A stretch of 64,000 nucleotides of DNA from Eublepharis macularius (taxonomy: Eukaryota > Chordata > Lepidosauria > Squamata > Eublepharidae), in assembly GCF_028583425.1 (NCBI RefSeq), contig NC_072807.1:29331001-29395000 (forward strand). Reading direction: 5' to 3'. How positions within the stretch are numbered: position 1 is the first letter of the stretch; each line of letters begins with the position of its first letter. The notes beneath the pieces are model-generated. The model did no database searches. It saw only the letters and a list, made by a program, of their open reading frames with translations, and was not told the DNA's origin. Positions 58,701 to 64,000 of this stretch are shown here, one piece after another. The translations under genes were made by a program, and so were the position numbers.

Positions 58701-59763
58701 ACAGCAACTTAACCAATCATTGGTCGAGACGGGTTGCCAAATCCCTGGAGATTTGGGGAAGAAACATGGAGGAGGTGGCGCTTGGGGAAGGGAGGGACCT
58801 CAGTGAAGTATAATGGCAAGGAGTCCGCCCTCCTCTCATCATCTCTTTGGTTCGCCATTCTAGCCATATTGCTTCAACCCTGCTTTTAACCATGGTGCAG
58901 CAGCAGCTCAACAGGGGCAACATTCTCCAGTGACCGAAGGGGAACAGGGTGGCTGCTTGCTCACTCCTAGCCTAGGGCTCTTTGAAAGCCTCCTTCCCAA
59001 CTTTGCTCCCCAAGATCCTTTGACAGGCAAAGCATTAGAGGCACAGGAGCTCCTACTAAGAAAAAGGGTGTGTAGAGTTGCCAACTCCAGGTGGTGGCTG
59101 GAGATCTCCCAGAATTAGACCTGATCTCCAGGCAAGAGTGAGAAATGGCTGCATTGGAAGGTGGTCTCTATGACATTACACCCTCGATGACATCACACCC
59201 TGTGGAGGCCCCTCCCCAAACTCCACCCCCAAATCTCCAGGAATTTCCCAACCTAGAGTTGGCAACGTTCAGCTGGCCCTTTCTGCGCTTTTAGGGCTGC
59301 GAGCGGAGCAGGAGCTCGCTTGCCCCCCACCCCGCCCCGGAGCCCGGCCTTGGCCGCCAGCAGGAGGGAAGGACCCCCGAACCTTGGGGGAGGGCAGCCA
59401 GGCCAGCGCGCCCCCTACCGGCACCACGGGGTAGCCCATCAGGAGGAAGGCGTCGTCGTGCTCCAGGCGCAGCTTGGCACAGCCGCGCGCCCGCTGGCTC
59501 CGCTTGCTCCTGCCGGCGGTGGGCCCCGCAGGCTGGCCGGGGCCCGGCGGGGCGGTGGGCGCGGGCAGGTGCCGGAGCGCGCTGGGCAAGTCCCGCGGCG
59601 GCGGGAGCGGCGCCGCGTCCTCCTGCAGCCTGCGCACGGCCGCGCTCAGCTCCCGCCACTGGCCCAGCAGGAAGACGGTGCCGGCCGCGCTGAGCGCCGC
59701 CAGCAGCCCCGCCGCGCCCACCAGGCAGCGCAGCGCCCGGCCGCCGCCCGCCTGGCCCGCCAT
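28307..59763 (-). CDS. GLDN: GLDN (gliomedin), complete, 10 coding exons
   Basis: Gliomedin is a Schwann-cell type II membrane protein. Shed from the surface, it binds NrCAM and neurofascin-186 and clusters sodium channels at nodes of Ranvier. Exons in transcript order: 59419-59763, 47644-47695, 46480-46497, 42901-42999, 41287-41424, 39678-39806, 32983-33066, 32775-32900, 31347-31497, 28307-28766. The phases sum to 533 codons plus stop, against about 551 in human. Domains: membrane anchor at residues 11-34, RSKR furin-like site at 85-88, Cys pair ([11 protein letters not shown]), collagen-like Gly-X-Y at about 133-247, Cys pair (AKCVGDTC), olfactomedin domain at about 289-533. Start ATG has G at -3 and +4. 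All introns are GT-AG and no damage is seen. Intron 1 is 11.7 kb. The gene converges on DMXL2. Confidence 0.96.
28796..28838. repeat. 18-bp stem hairpin in the last GLDN intron
   Basis: Arms 28796-28813 and 28821-28838 are complementary with one mismatch around a 7-base loop (TGCAAAA on plus). On the GLDN strand the hairpin lies 30-72 bases above the exon 10 acceptor. Its loop contains a TTTTGCAG that looks like a 3' splice site. Confidence 0.85.
29278..29545 (+). mobile_element. Sauria SINE, plus strand
   Basis: tRNA-like head GAGCCCCGTGGCGCAGAGTG, box-B-like region, body TTCCATCCTTCCGAGGTCGG and tail GGGGAAGGCAATGGCAAACC ... GTCTGCCAAGAAAACGTGA (Bov-B-like). It is less complete at the 3' end than the copy at 54054. 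Confidence 0.88.
30001..30088. mobile_element. Short palindromic MITE (CAGTGCAATYCTA family)
   Basis: Ends CAGTGCAATTCTATGCAGAG and complement-like GTGTAGGATTGCTCTG. Copies at 31687, 50909 and 58156. Confidence 0.7.
31347..31497 (-). CDS. GLDN: GLDN exon 9: olfactomedin domain, middle
   Basis: 151 bases, acceptor CTCCAAACAG and donor GTAAGT. It reads [20 protein letters not shown], then [20 protein letters not shown]. The GCGH-YNN-YY block is diagnostic of the gliomedin olfactomedin fold. There is an N-D-S sequon. Confidence 0.95.
31687..31772. mobile_element. Short palindromic MITE (CAGTGCAATYCTA family)
   Basis: CAGGGCAATCCTAAACCGAG at the left, GTTTAGTATTGCACTG at the right, about 86 bases. 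Confidence 0.7.
32248..32542. mobile_element. hAT-like MITE, 295 bp
   Basis: Ends CAGGGTCCCCAACC and GGAGACCCCTG with flanks ACTTAAGC and CCTTAAGT, a slightly decayed 8-base duplication. The interior has two copies of GGCAGCCATTTTGTGGCTGG. It lies in the GLDN intron between exons 8 and 9. Confidence 0.82.
32775..32900 (-). CDS. GLDN: GLDN exon 8: start of olfactomedin domain
   Basis: 126 bases, acceptor CTCCGTTAG and donor GTATTG. It reads [20 protein letters not shown] then [20 protein letters not shown]. Human has SIGNPVQVLKVTETFGTW at the same place. There is an N-R-S sequon. The intron to exon 7 is only 82 bases. Confidence 0.94.
32983..33066 (-). CDS. GLDN: GLDN exon 7: linker before the olfactomedin domain
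   Basis: 84 bases, acceptor CAAATTTAG and donor GTAACT. It reads [20 protein letters not shown] then TLYHRKNS. Human has ETCAIPNDDTLVGKADEKA. A MITE (33149-33257) lies only 83 bases upstream of this exon in the transcript. Confidence 0.94.
33149..33257. mobile_element. MITE, GGCCGTTTCCACAC ends, 109 bp
   Basis: Almost perfect palindrome; ends GGCCGTTTCCACACAGCTTA and complement, target duplication AGG (33146-33148, 33258-33260). Both strands carry AACAAGGTAAGC, a strong splice-donor match. Family mates: 42436-42596 and, diverged, 3613-3801. Confidence 0.87.
35693..35774. repeat. Two-copy 41-base tandem duplication
   Basis: AGAATTGAGGCATGCATAGT begins at 35693 and again at 35734. The two copies look identical, so the event is recent or the site is a short VNTR. 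Confidence 0.93.
36996..37160 (-). mobile_element. tRNA-derived SINE, second family, minus strand
   Basis: ACAGACCACCGGTCCATGGA at one end and AACTGGGGATTGAACCTGTG, GAGCTCTACCACCAAACC at the other, the complement of the family at 17704-17905. Confidence 0.6.
37597..37790 (+). mobile_element. tRNA-derived SINE (MIR/CORE-like), plus strand, diverged
   Basis: Head GCTAATGTGGTATAGCAGTT, core GCCAGCCACTTACTCTCACC, and TCACAGGATTGTTGTGGTAA, as in the family of 6338-6612. Confidence 0.6.
39678..39806 (-). CDS. GLDN: GLDN exon 6: last collagen repeats and Cys linker
   Basis: 129 bases, acceptor GTCTTTTTAG and donor GTGAGT. It reads [20 protein letters not shown], then [15 protein letters not shown] and MFSAKCV. 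The basic KRKAKAE stretch after the last triplet is where the human protein has SRRAKGPRQ. Confidence 0.94.
40574..40596. repeat. (CA)n microsatellite
   Basis: About eleven uninterrupted CA units in a GLDN intron. Confidence 0.9.
41287..41424 (-). CDS. GLDN: GLDN exon 5: collagen-like repeats
   Basis: 138 bases (46 codons). The acceptor is a T-rich tract ending TATAAAG and the donor is GTAAGA. It reads [20 protein letters not shown], then [18 protein letters not shown], close to the human GEKGDKGDVSND. Ends with the interruption SNDVTAE before the collagen resumes. Confidence 0.94.
41960..42214 (+). mobile_element. L2/CR1-like LINE 3' end, plus strand
   Basis: Ends AATCCGCCTTGAGTCTCCAT, GAGAAAGGCGGAGTATAAATG and an (AAAT)n tail at about 42192-42214. 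5'-truncated. Confidence 0.7.
42436..42596. mobile_element. MITE, GGCCGTTTCCACAC ends, 161 bp
   Basis: Long palindrome with CGCGAGAAGATGC arms; target duplication TAT at 42433-42435 and 42597-42599. Larger sister of 33149-33257. Confidence 0.9.
42901..42999 (-). CDS. GLDN: GLDN exon 4: collagen-like repeats
   Basis: 99 bases (33 codons, eleven Gly-X-Y triplets), acceptor TTTCTTCAG and donor GTACAT. It reads [20 protein letters not shown] then [13 protein letters not shown]. All Gly positions are kept. Confidence 0.93.
43246..43985 (+). mobile_element. 5S-rRNA-derived SINE split by a palindromic insertion
   Basis: 5S-like part (AGAAGCTAAGCAGGACCGGC, GATGGGAGACC) at 43246-43409 and tail (TATAAGTCAACTATGACTTG) at 43947-43985. 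ATGAAAACCCCACCAG is duplicated at both sides of the insertion 43410-43930. Confidence 0.85.
43410..43930 (+). mobile_element. Palindromic insertion with 16-bp target duplication (Penelope-like?)
   Basis: Inserted in a SINE with duplicated ATGAAAACCCCACCAG (43394-43409, 43931-43946). Inverted arms at 43489-43563 and 43849-43930 share CGAAAACACTTAGGCAATAT-type ends; 79 bases at the left are outside the palindrome. At 43647-43675 the plus strand reads CUCUUGAAAA, A, GCAACACC, AAAAC, AGGAG, a decayed version of CUGAAGA-hairpin-GAAAC. Confidence 0.65.
45030..45296 (-). mobile_element. tRNA-derived SINE (MIR/CORE-like), minus strand
   Basis: Nearly collinear with 6338-6612: tRNA-like head at the high end (GCCAGTTTGGTGTAGTGGTT), core GCTGGGTGACCTTGGGTCAG, LINE-like tail and an ATT microsatellite at the low end. 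Confidence 0.85.
45902..45925. repeat. (TG)n microsatellite
   Basis: Twelve uninterrupted TG units in a GLDN intron. Confidence 0.92.
46480..46497 (-). CDS. GLDN: GLDN exon 3: 18-base collagen microexon
   Basis: Only 18 bases lie between a TTGTTCTAG acceptor and a GTAATT donor, reading GPPGLP with split Gly codons at both ends. It is exactly two Gly-X-Y triplets, so it can be included or skipped without shifting the frame or the collagen register. The flanking phases require either an exon of this phase class or a direct join. Confidence 0.82.
47093..47220. mobile_element. MITE, GGGTNNNACCACATGAGAC ends, 128 bp
   Basis: Ends GGGTCTCACCACATGAGACA and complement, target duplication TAA (47090-47092, 47221-47223), the TWA target usual for PIF/Harbinger elements. 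The interior repeats ATTCGAGTGTA-like blocks. Confidence 0.87.
47644..47695 (-). CDS. GLDN: GLDN exon 2: Cys pair before the collagen stalk
   Basis: 52 bases, acceptor TTCTTTTAG and donor GTAGGA. It reads [17 protein letters not shown] plus the first base of Gly. Human has RVMVDLCNSTKGICLTG at the same place. The N-G-T sequon and two Cys are kept. Phase 0 at the start joins exon 1 exactly. Confidence 0.93.
47974..48131 (+). mobile_element. 5S-rRNA-derived SINE, plus strand
   Basis: TCAGAAGCTAAGTGGGGTCA and GGATGGGAGACCAC of the 5S part, then TCTTGCCTTGAAAACCCCAT and AGCCATAAGTCAGCTGTGAC of the tail. Confidence 0.82.
49239..49471. mobile_element. Palindromic repeat, two hammerhead-like cores (Penelope-like terminus?)
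   Basis: Inverted arms of about 85 bases: CAGGATTTGAGTCCAGTGAC ... and GCCACTGGACTCAAATCCTG. The minus strand at 49321-49292 and the plus strand at 49357-49385 each read CUGAAGA, A, GGGAG or AGGAG, CUCUGA, CUCUC, GAA(A/C). It is the clearest copy of its family. Confidence 0.65.
50712..50885 (-). mobile_element. tRNA-derived SINE, second family, minus strand
   Basis: TCACATGAAGCTGCCTTCTG, GCTGGCAGCAGCTCTCC and GGAAATGCTGGGGATTGAAT in complement order to 17704-17905. Confidence 0.65.
50909..50994. mobile_element. Short palindromic MITE (CAGTGCAATYCTA family)
   Basis: CGCAATTCTAAGCGGAGTTA at the left and CTGTTTAGGAATGCACTG at the right, with the centre around AGCCCATTGAAACCACCGGG. Confidence 0.75.
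51003..51158. mobile_element. Palindromic repeat, 'GTTGGTC' family, diverged
   Basis: Arms CCAAGTAGATTTCCAGAGCA and CTTGGAAATCTAGTTGGTC; the right arm continues to CCAGACCAACATGGCTACCC. CGAAAGCTC remains at the hammerhead-like site. Confidence 0.6.
52395..52590 (+). mobile_element. 5S-rRNA-derived SINE, plus strand
   Basis: CTGGCAAGCCCAATCTTGGC, AGAAGCTAAGCAGGTTCGGC, then GGCAATGGCAAACCACCTCT and CGCCATAAGTCAGCTATGAC. Confidence 0.85.
53021..53221. mobile_element. MITE, GAGCCAAGCTACAAG ends, 201 bp
   Basis: Ends GAGCCAAGCTACAAGTGACG and complement, inner arms CTTCCCTCAAGTTTTGATGG inverted, target duplication TTA (53018-53020, 53222-53224). Confidence 0.9.
53432..53596. mobile_element. Palindromic repeat, 'GTTGGTCTGCAGTCG' family
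   Basis: Arms GAGTAGCCATGTTGGTCTGC ... CAACCAGATTTCCCAGGTAT and ATCTTGAAAACCTGGTTGGT ... GGTGCTATTGGACCC. Confidence 0.6.
54054..54351 (+). mobile_element. Sauria SINE, near full length, plus strand
   Basis: Head GAGCCCCGTGGCGCAGAGTG, box-B GAGTTCGATCC, tail GACTCGGTGCTTGCACAGGG and a short T-rich end. Flanked by a 10-base duplication AACTATCAAG (54044-54053, 54352-54361). Confidence 0.93.
54512..55662. mobile_element. Perfect-palindrome insertion with 16-bp target duplication (Penelope-like?)
   Basis: GCTTCAACAGTCTGCC occurs at 54496-54511 and 55663-55678. Between them are 25 unpaired bases and then a spacer-free palindrome whose arms run 54537-55101 and 55102-55666 with no mismatch by eye; the last four bases fall in the right duplication. 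Each arm has CCAAGAAGAA-GG-GUUU-CC-GAAAC (plus 55193-55215, mirrored at 55010-54988). A 78-codon frame occurs identically on both strands because of the symmetry; it is not a gene. Confidence 0.75.
56030..57200 (-). mobile_element. L2/CR1-like LINE 3' region, minus strand, split by a hAT-like MITE
   Basis: The minus strand encodes [19 protein letters not shown] (56480-56400), the usual RT-tail motif, then a 3' UTR ending near CCTTGAGTCTCAGTGAGAAA at 56054-56073. The upstream part continues beyond the MITE at 57040-57200. Confidence 0.7.
56604..57038. mobile_element. hAT-like MITE, 435 bp, 8-bp target duplication
   Basis: Ends CAGGGCTCATTTCAAGG and ATGAAATGACCCCTG, flanked by CCTGTAGG (56596-56603, 57039-57046). 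Same family and same length as 26461-26895, opposite orientation. Confidence 0.92.
57514..57722 (+). mobile_element. 5S-rRNA-derived SINE, plus strand, best copy
   Basis: TCAGATCTCTGAAGCTAAGC, AGGGTCAGCCCTGGTTAG, GAATGGGAGACCTCC of 5S type, then GCAATGGCAAACCACCTCTG and CGCCATAAGTCAGCTACGAC. The most complete copy here. Confidence 0.9.
58156..58243. mobile_element. Short palindromic MITE (CAGTGCAATYCTA family)
   Basis: CAGTGTAATTCTAAACAGAG at the left, CCTAGGATTGCACTG at the right, with the inner AGCCCATTGAAATAAATGGG palindrome. Confidence 0.78.
58731..58870. repeat. Partial copy of the GGGTTGCCAA TIR family
   Basis: GGGTTGCCAAATCCCTGGAG, GAGGGACCTCAGTGAAGTAT and GTCCGCCCTCC, the left half of the element seen at 59074-59268. 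Confidence 0.55.
59074..59268. mobile_element. MITE, AGAGTTGCCAACTCCAGG ends
   Basis: Ends AGAGTTGCCAACTCCAGG and CTAGAGTTGGCAAC with GGAGATCTCCCAG and AAATCTCCAGGAA inside. It lies 150 bases below the GLDN exon 1 donor. Confidence 0.72.
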
Positions 59764-60250
59764 CGCTCGCTCGCTCCTGCTGCCTGTGCCGCGGGACGCC
59801 TCGCCAAAGGCGCGCTCCGGCCGCGGCGCCCCGGGAGGCTCTTATGCCCGTGGGCGGCCGGCGGCCGGGCCCTGCCGGGGACGGGGCGGAAGGAATGGGG
59901 GAGGCGGGCGCCTTGGCCGGCCCCGGGGGAGGGAGGCCGGTCGGCCGGCGGGCCAGGAAGAGTGGACCGGGGGGGTGGTCGAGGTTTGTCCCGTCCATGC
60001 GCGCAGGGCGCCGCGCCGAGGTCCAAATCCCTTTTGGACAGCCTCGCCCTGGGAAACTCGGCTGGTGCCGACGGACAGTCGCCCCTGTGCATGTTTACCC
60101 CGGAGTAAGTGGCACTCAGCTCGATGAGGCTTACTCCCAAGTAAACCTTTGGAGAGGTTTGAGGCGGAAGCCTGCAGGTGGACTGTCAGAGCGGGCGGGA
60201 GCTTGCACCGTCCCTGTTGGACGTAAGCGCGAGTTCAGCCCCCGGTGGCC
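59290..60250. promoter_or_regulatory. CpG island over GLDN exon 1 and promoter
   Basis: Dense in G+C and CpG, in sharp contrast to the AT-rich flanks. It covers GLDN exon 1, its 5' leader and several hundred bases upstream. A weak TATA-like CATAAGAG lies on the minus strand at 59846-59839, about 80 bases above the ATG. The transcription start cannot be placed from sequence alone. Confidence 0.75.
59419..59763 (-). CDS. GLDN: GLDN exon 1: cytoplasmic tip, membrane anchor, furin-like site
   Basis: 115 codons from ATG at 59763, donor GTAGGG. The N-terminal tail is short, then [20 protein letters not shown] is the signal anchor. A charged helix follows ([15 protein letters not shown]), then a Pro/Ala-rich spacer and GRSKRSQR, where the human protein has its furin site. 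It ends [13 protein letters not shown]. It is very GC-rich and sits in a CpG island. Large overlapping open frames on both strands here come from the base composition. Confidence 0.93.
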
Positions 60251-60794
60251 CGCTCTCCATTCAGAAACCCAATAAAAGCACATTTTTAAAAAAAAAACCG
60301 CCGTTGGGGTATCTTTTTCGCCCGCCCAGGTCCGCAGTCGCTGATGAATTTACTTTGTGGATTTCCGCCTCAAGGTAAAAAGTGAGCTCAAGCTCACACC
60401 CCTAGACGTTTAGGGAGAAATTCTCAGCAGGGCAACTCAGAAGTAAGTCTTTTCATTCCATGGGACTTACTCCCAGGAAAGTATTCTTGGGCTTGCTGCT
60501 TGGGGCTAACTTCTGCATATACATACTGGTGTTACTTATTTTGAAGTTTTGCAGCTTTGTGATTGGGCCAGGCAGCCTGCAATATTGATTCCTCCTGGAG
60601 AGTTGCTGCCAGAGAACTAGATGGGCCAATGGACAGCTTTACATACGACATATTTTTTAACATTGGCATTTGGAGCACTGGTAGATGTTCCCCTCCACCC
60701 AGATTTCCCCTGCTTCTGCAAGGCTGGGGTCGCTGGAAACATCAGTGAAAATGCGCTTCCTTTGCAGAACTGATACCCTCTGAGCTTTTTTTTT
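60251..60794. other. GLDN upstream flank
   Basis: No repeat is firmly recognised. AATAAA at 60271-60276 is followed by an A run (60288-60297) on the plus strand. TTACTCCCAAG and GACTTACTCCCAGGAAAG fragments (60126, 60464) recall another squamate MITE. Confidence 0.45.
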
Positions 60795-61560
60795 TTAAAT
60801 GTTCAATATTTATAGTCCACCTTTCTCACTGAGACTCAAGGCAGATTACACAGAATAATTCAATGCAATCGAAGCTGTGAGATTCAATAAACGGTATAGG
60901 ATGCAGAAATTTTAAAACAAGCAGAAATCTGATACAGATATGAAACAAAGTTGAAACAAACGTAAGCAATTTGACACAACACATTCAATGGCATAGAAGC
61001 AACCAGGCAGAAACATACTTACAGTAACAGGCAGTGCGCAGTAGTATATGCTACAGTCCCTATCACTTATTAAAGCATCTCTGAATCATTTCCTTGCCGT
61101 GCAGCCTATTACCTGTGTAAGAAAGGCCTTTTGAATAATTTGGTTTTCATAGAATCATAGGGTTGGAAGGGATCTCCAGGGTCATCTAGTCCAACCCTCT
61201 GCACAATGCAGGAAATTCACAACTATCCTCCCCACACACACACACATACACCCAGGGACCCCTGCTGTATGCCCAGAAGATGTAAAAACACTGTCAGGAT
61301 CCCTAGTTGAACTGGCCAGGGGGAAATTGCTATCTGTCCTCCAGGTGGTGATTGGCATTACACTGGGCATGTAAGAAGGGGCTACAAGAACTAAGCACTG
61401 ATGTAACCCTGCCCTCCCTCTCATGATCTGCCTAGGTGGCACAGTTTGCAGAAAGTGAAGAGAGAGAGCTTTTCTGATGTCTTCAGGTAGGTCATTCCAT
61501 AAGGTGTGGGCCACTACAGACAATGTGTGTGTACAAGGAAAAGACAACCTGAAATATAAA
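60795..61560 (-). mobile_element. L2/CR1-like LINE 3' region, minus strand, with CR1 fragment inside
   Basis: Low end CCACCTTTCTCACTGAGACT (complement of the LINE 3' end); high part encodes SVVAHTLWNDLPEDIRKA on the minus strand. The sequence is interrupted at 61147-61437. Confidence 0.65.
61147..61437 (-). mobile_element. CR1 LINE 3' end, minus strand
   Basis: TCATAGAATCATAGGGTTGG, AAGGGATCTCCAGGGTCATC and CCAACCCTCTGCACAATGCA are the complement of the classic CR1 3' end, with the ATTCTATGA-type terminus at the low coordinate. Confidence 0.85.
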
Positions 61561-62119
61561 GAACATGTACCTAGCCATATGTTAAACAAATCAAGCATAT
61601 ATTTATTACTTGCTAATAACAAAAAAGAATTATATGCCCACCAGAGATGCCGAGTAAATCACTTTTTTAAGTCGCAAGCAAACCTTAAATAGGATTGCAT
61701 GTTTGAGGCCGGGGAGAGAGTGGTTCTTGATGTTTTAAATATTTATTCATTTTAAAGTATAGGGATAGACAAAAATAATCATTGCAGGTTACCATTTGGA
61801 GCATAGCAGGAGGGAAATTGCACTCCAGGTTCTCCATCTGTCTAATCTTGGGGTAGATCTGGCTTTTTAGTTTGCTGTTGCTGTTTTCTTTATTTACTAT
61901 CCTTTTTTTAAAAAAGTGGATTATTACCCAAACCCCAATTCTGAACAAACATGGCAAAGTACAAGCTACATTTCTTACCTGGGATTTCACTTGCTGTTAT
62001 CTTTAAGATCTACAATTCACAGGTATCCTGCATTTAGCTGTGGAGGATCCATTTGGCTACCCTGGCTAATGGCTGCTGAAAACCTGCCCCACTCTCAATG
62101 AATTCCACTCTGTTGACAA

Positions 62120-62290
62120 AATGGCGATGAAGCGGTTAGGATGCCAGACAAGGAAGACTTGGGTTCAGCTCGCTTCTCAGTTATGAAACCAGCAGGGTGG
62201 ATGAAGTTCACTGGTGACCTGAAGCTGTACCTACCTCACAGGCTTGTTGTGAGAGAACTAGATGAAGGGTGGGGTATTTATTGAATAAAA
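62120..62290 (+). mobile_element. tRNA-derived SINE (MIR/CORE-like), diverged
   Basis: AAGCGGTTAGGATGCCAGAC, GACTTGGGTTCAGCTCGC and ACCTCACAGGCTTGTTGTGA in family order. Confidence 0.5.
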
Positions 62291-62326
62291 CCCAAATATT
62301 TTAAGTTAATAGAATTAGCATCAGGA

Positions 62327-62376
62327 CATTTTCTTGGCAGACTTTTTGTTATGGGGTGGTTTGCCATTGCCTTCCT
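62327..62376 (-). mobile_element. Sauria SINE/Bov-B tail fragment, minus strand
   Basis: Complement of GGCAATGGCAAACCACCCCA ... GTCTGCCAAGAAAATGTC, as in the tails at 29460-29515 and 54238-54280. Confidence 0.75.
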
Positions 62377-62984
62377 CAATATGGGAGTAAGCCCCACTTA
62401 ATTTATTTGGCATTACATGCCTAGGATCCCACTTTGTATGTCCAAATCTGTGTCTACAAAATCTTTTTCTAAAACAGGGAGGGTAGAGATTTAGCATGCA
62501 CGTGTCCTGCCAAAAAATCTGACTTCTCATAAGAGGTCAGGACTGATGACCACTTTTCAACAGAGTGACAAAGACCCATAATGTTCTTACACATGACAGG
62601 AGATGCCGACGGAAGGGAAGCTGCTGGAAAGACGGGCTGTTGGCTGAAAGGCAGGAGCAAGAAGAACTGCATCTCATTCGGGCCTTGGAAAGAATTTTTC
62701 AGTGAAGTCTTAAAATGCAGATTGGAACAGCCACTAGCAGAAAACAGTAAGACAAGTGTGACAACTGATGCAATAGGAAAAAATACAGAGAGGACTGCAG
62801 GAGACAGCAAAGCAATTAGGATATTTATTTTTTAAAATCGGGTGCAGGAGGCCTACAGGGAGAGCTAGCCATACTATGAAAAGTCTAATGAGGAAATAAG
62901 TCCCGCTGGGGTTTACACTCAAGGAAATGTGCATACGATTGAAGCCTTTGGTGCACATCTCGCAACTGCCCCAGACCACTCACA

Positions 62985-64000
62985 TTCATTCATTCATTCA
63001 TTCATTCAATTTTTATACCGTTTCTCTTCAGTTAAGATCTCAAAGCGGTTCACAACAATTACAATGGTTAAAAACCAATACAAAAATATAATATTCAATA
63101 AAATCGCAATAAAACAGCCTAATACAATCATTAAAAAACCACTCTAGTCCCAACCCCAGCCTCTAAAACCCTGCGAATAACATAAAAATTGCAGGTAGAT
63201 AAAAATTTACAGCAATTTGCTCTGCCTCACAGAAGAACATTAGATAGCAAAGGTAAGCCAGAATGATTGTCGAAGGCTTTCACGGCCAGAGAACAATGGT
63301 TGTTGTGGATTTTCCGGGCTGTATCCTGATGTTTTGCCAGCAGCTGTGACTGGCCAGCTGCTGGCGAAACATCAGGAACTGCAATGCCAGGACCATGGCG
63401 ATACAAGCCCGGAAAATCCACAACAACCATCATTCTCTGACCGCGAAAACCTTCGACAATATATTGAACACCTCTACGGGGAGGAAACATTCCAACAGAC
63501 CTGGAGATTGGAAACACTTCAGAACAAGAAAGCACATCTACTCTGTTCTTTAACCTTTCTCCTAAGCCAGAACTGTTCTGCTTTACAAAGTTTCTGAAAC
63601 CTCAACTGAGCACGAGGCGGCGTAAAGGCCTCTTCCTGGTGGAAGAAAGTCATGCCACCCTAGGGCCCGGAACCACCAGCAAGCCCTGCAAAGATGAACG
63701 AAGCAGGCAGCGGGGCTCATAATGGGAGAGGCGACCATTATGAGGCTCGCAGGTTATGAAGGGCTTTAAAGGTGAGGACCAGCACCGTGAATTGGATCCA
63801 GAGACTAATTGGTAACCAGTGCAGCTGCTTCAAGATCGATGTTATAGGAGCTGACCATGGTGACGTGGTCAGCAACAGCAGCAGCAGCATTCTGTACCAC
63901 TTGAAGTCTCTGGAACGTCTTCAAGGGTAGCCCTACATAGAGTGAGTTGCAGTAGTCTAAACAAGAGGTGACCATCATATGGATCAATGTGGCAAGGTCG
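62985..64000 (-). mobile_element. L2/CR1-like LINE, minus strand, split by a Penelope-like insertion
   Basis: 3' end at the low side ((ATTC)n, then CCGTTTCTCTTCAGTTAAGA). The high end encodes SCLDYCNSLYVGLPLKTFQR and LQVVQNAAA on the minus strand, a conserved RT C-terminal motif. The 3' UTR text around 63740-63830 fits. It runs out of the window and is interrupted at 63262-63560. Confidence 0.72.
63262..63560 (+). mobile_element. Penelope-like terminus with inverted arm and ORF start
   Basis: Inverted arms (TTGTCGAAGGCTTTCACGGC ... and GACCGCGAAAACCTTCGACA) around CCAGCTGCTGGCGAAACATC, the 3' half of a hammerhead-like core. After the right arm the plus strand encodes HLYGEETFQQTW and LETLQNKKAHLLCSLTFLL, resembling the N-terminal region of Penelope-like ORFs. 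Flanks TAAGCCAGAATG (left) and TAAGCCAGAACTG (from about 63561) suggest a target duplication. Confidence 0.6.

Larger units (their letters stand above)
47696..59418 (-). other. GLDN intron 1 (11.7 kb)
   Basis: Largest GLDN intron, packed with the elements listed separately. Stretches around 48300-48960, 49480-50700 and 51390-52390 show no element I recognise. Confidence 0.7.

Noticed and set aside
59291-60275. Several long open frames (140-260 codons) on both strands around GLDN exon 1
   Set aside because: They come from the GC-rich CpG island, where stop codons are rare. Only the GLDN exon 1 frame has homology.

Overview
The window is a gene-sparse, repeat-rich piece of a vertebrate nuclear genome, most likely a squamate reptile (lizard). 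The reasons are split genes with GT-AG introns, a vertebrate gene pair recognisable by protein sequence (DMXL2 and GLDN), and SINEs of kinds known from squamates: tRNA-headed 'Sauria' SINEs and 5S-rRNA-headed SINEs with RTE/Bov-B-like tails. An L1 with a near-perfect target-site duplication and many palindromic non-autonomous elements are also present. I cannot tell the species.

Layout. (1) 1-21.66 kb, plus strand: the 3' part of DMXL2 (rabconnectin-3 alpha), 14 exons from 343 to the stop at 19969 (about 555 codons, including the C-terminal WD40 repeats), then a long 3' UTR with AATAAA at 21639. One of its introns holds an L1 (7537-13683, minus strand) with an intact ORF1 and an ORF2 interrupted by one in-frame TAG. 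(2) 21.7-28.2 kb: the gap between the two convergent genes, with nested MITEs, a 61-bp tandem array, LINE debris and a hAT-like MITE. (3) 28.3-59.76 kb, minus strand: the whole of GLDN (gliomedin), 10 coding exons and 533 codons: a type II membrane anchor, a furin-like site, a collagen-like stalk and a C-terminal olfactomedin domain. Its first exon lies in a CpG island (about 59.29-60.25 kb). (4) 60-64 kb: upstream flank of LINE, SINE and palindromic repeat copies.

The genes do not form one pathway. DMXL2 acts on V-ATPase assembly and synaptic vesicles. Gliomedin is a Schwann-cell ligand that clusters sodium channels at nodes of Ranvier. The pair adjoins in human 15q21.2 too, so this is conserved synteny, and it is what identifies the WD40 gene as DMXL2 rather than DMXL1.

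The most striking feature outside the genes is a set of palindromic insertions (best cases 54512-55662, 43410-43930, 63262-63560 and 49239-49471). Several carry a CUGANGA ... short hairpin ... GAAA motif resembling a hammerhead ribozyme core. Two have 16-bp target-site duplications, and one continues into what looks like the start of a Penelope-like ORF. I read them as several families of Penelope-like retroelement termini inserted as inverted dimers. The evidence is by eye only.
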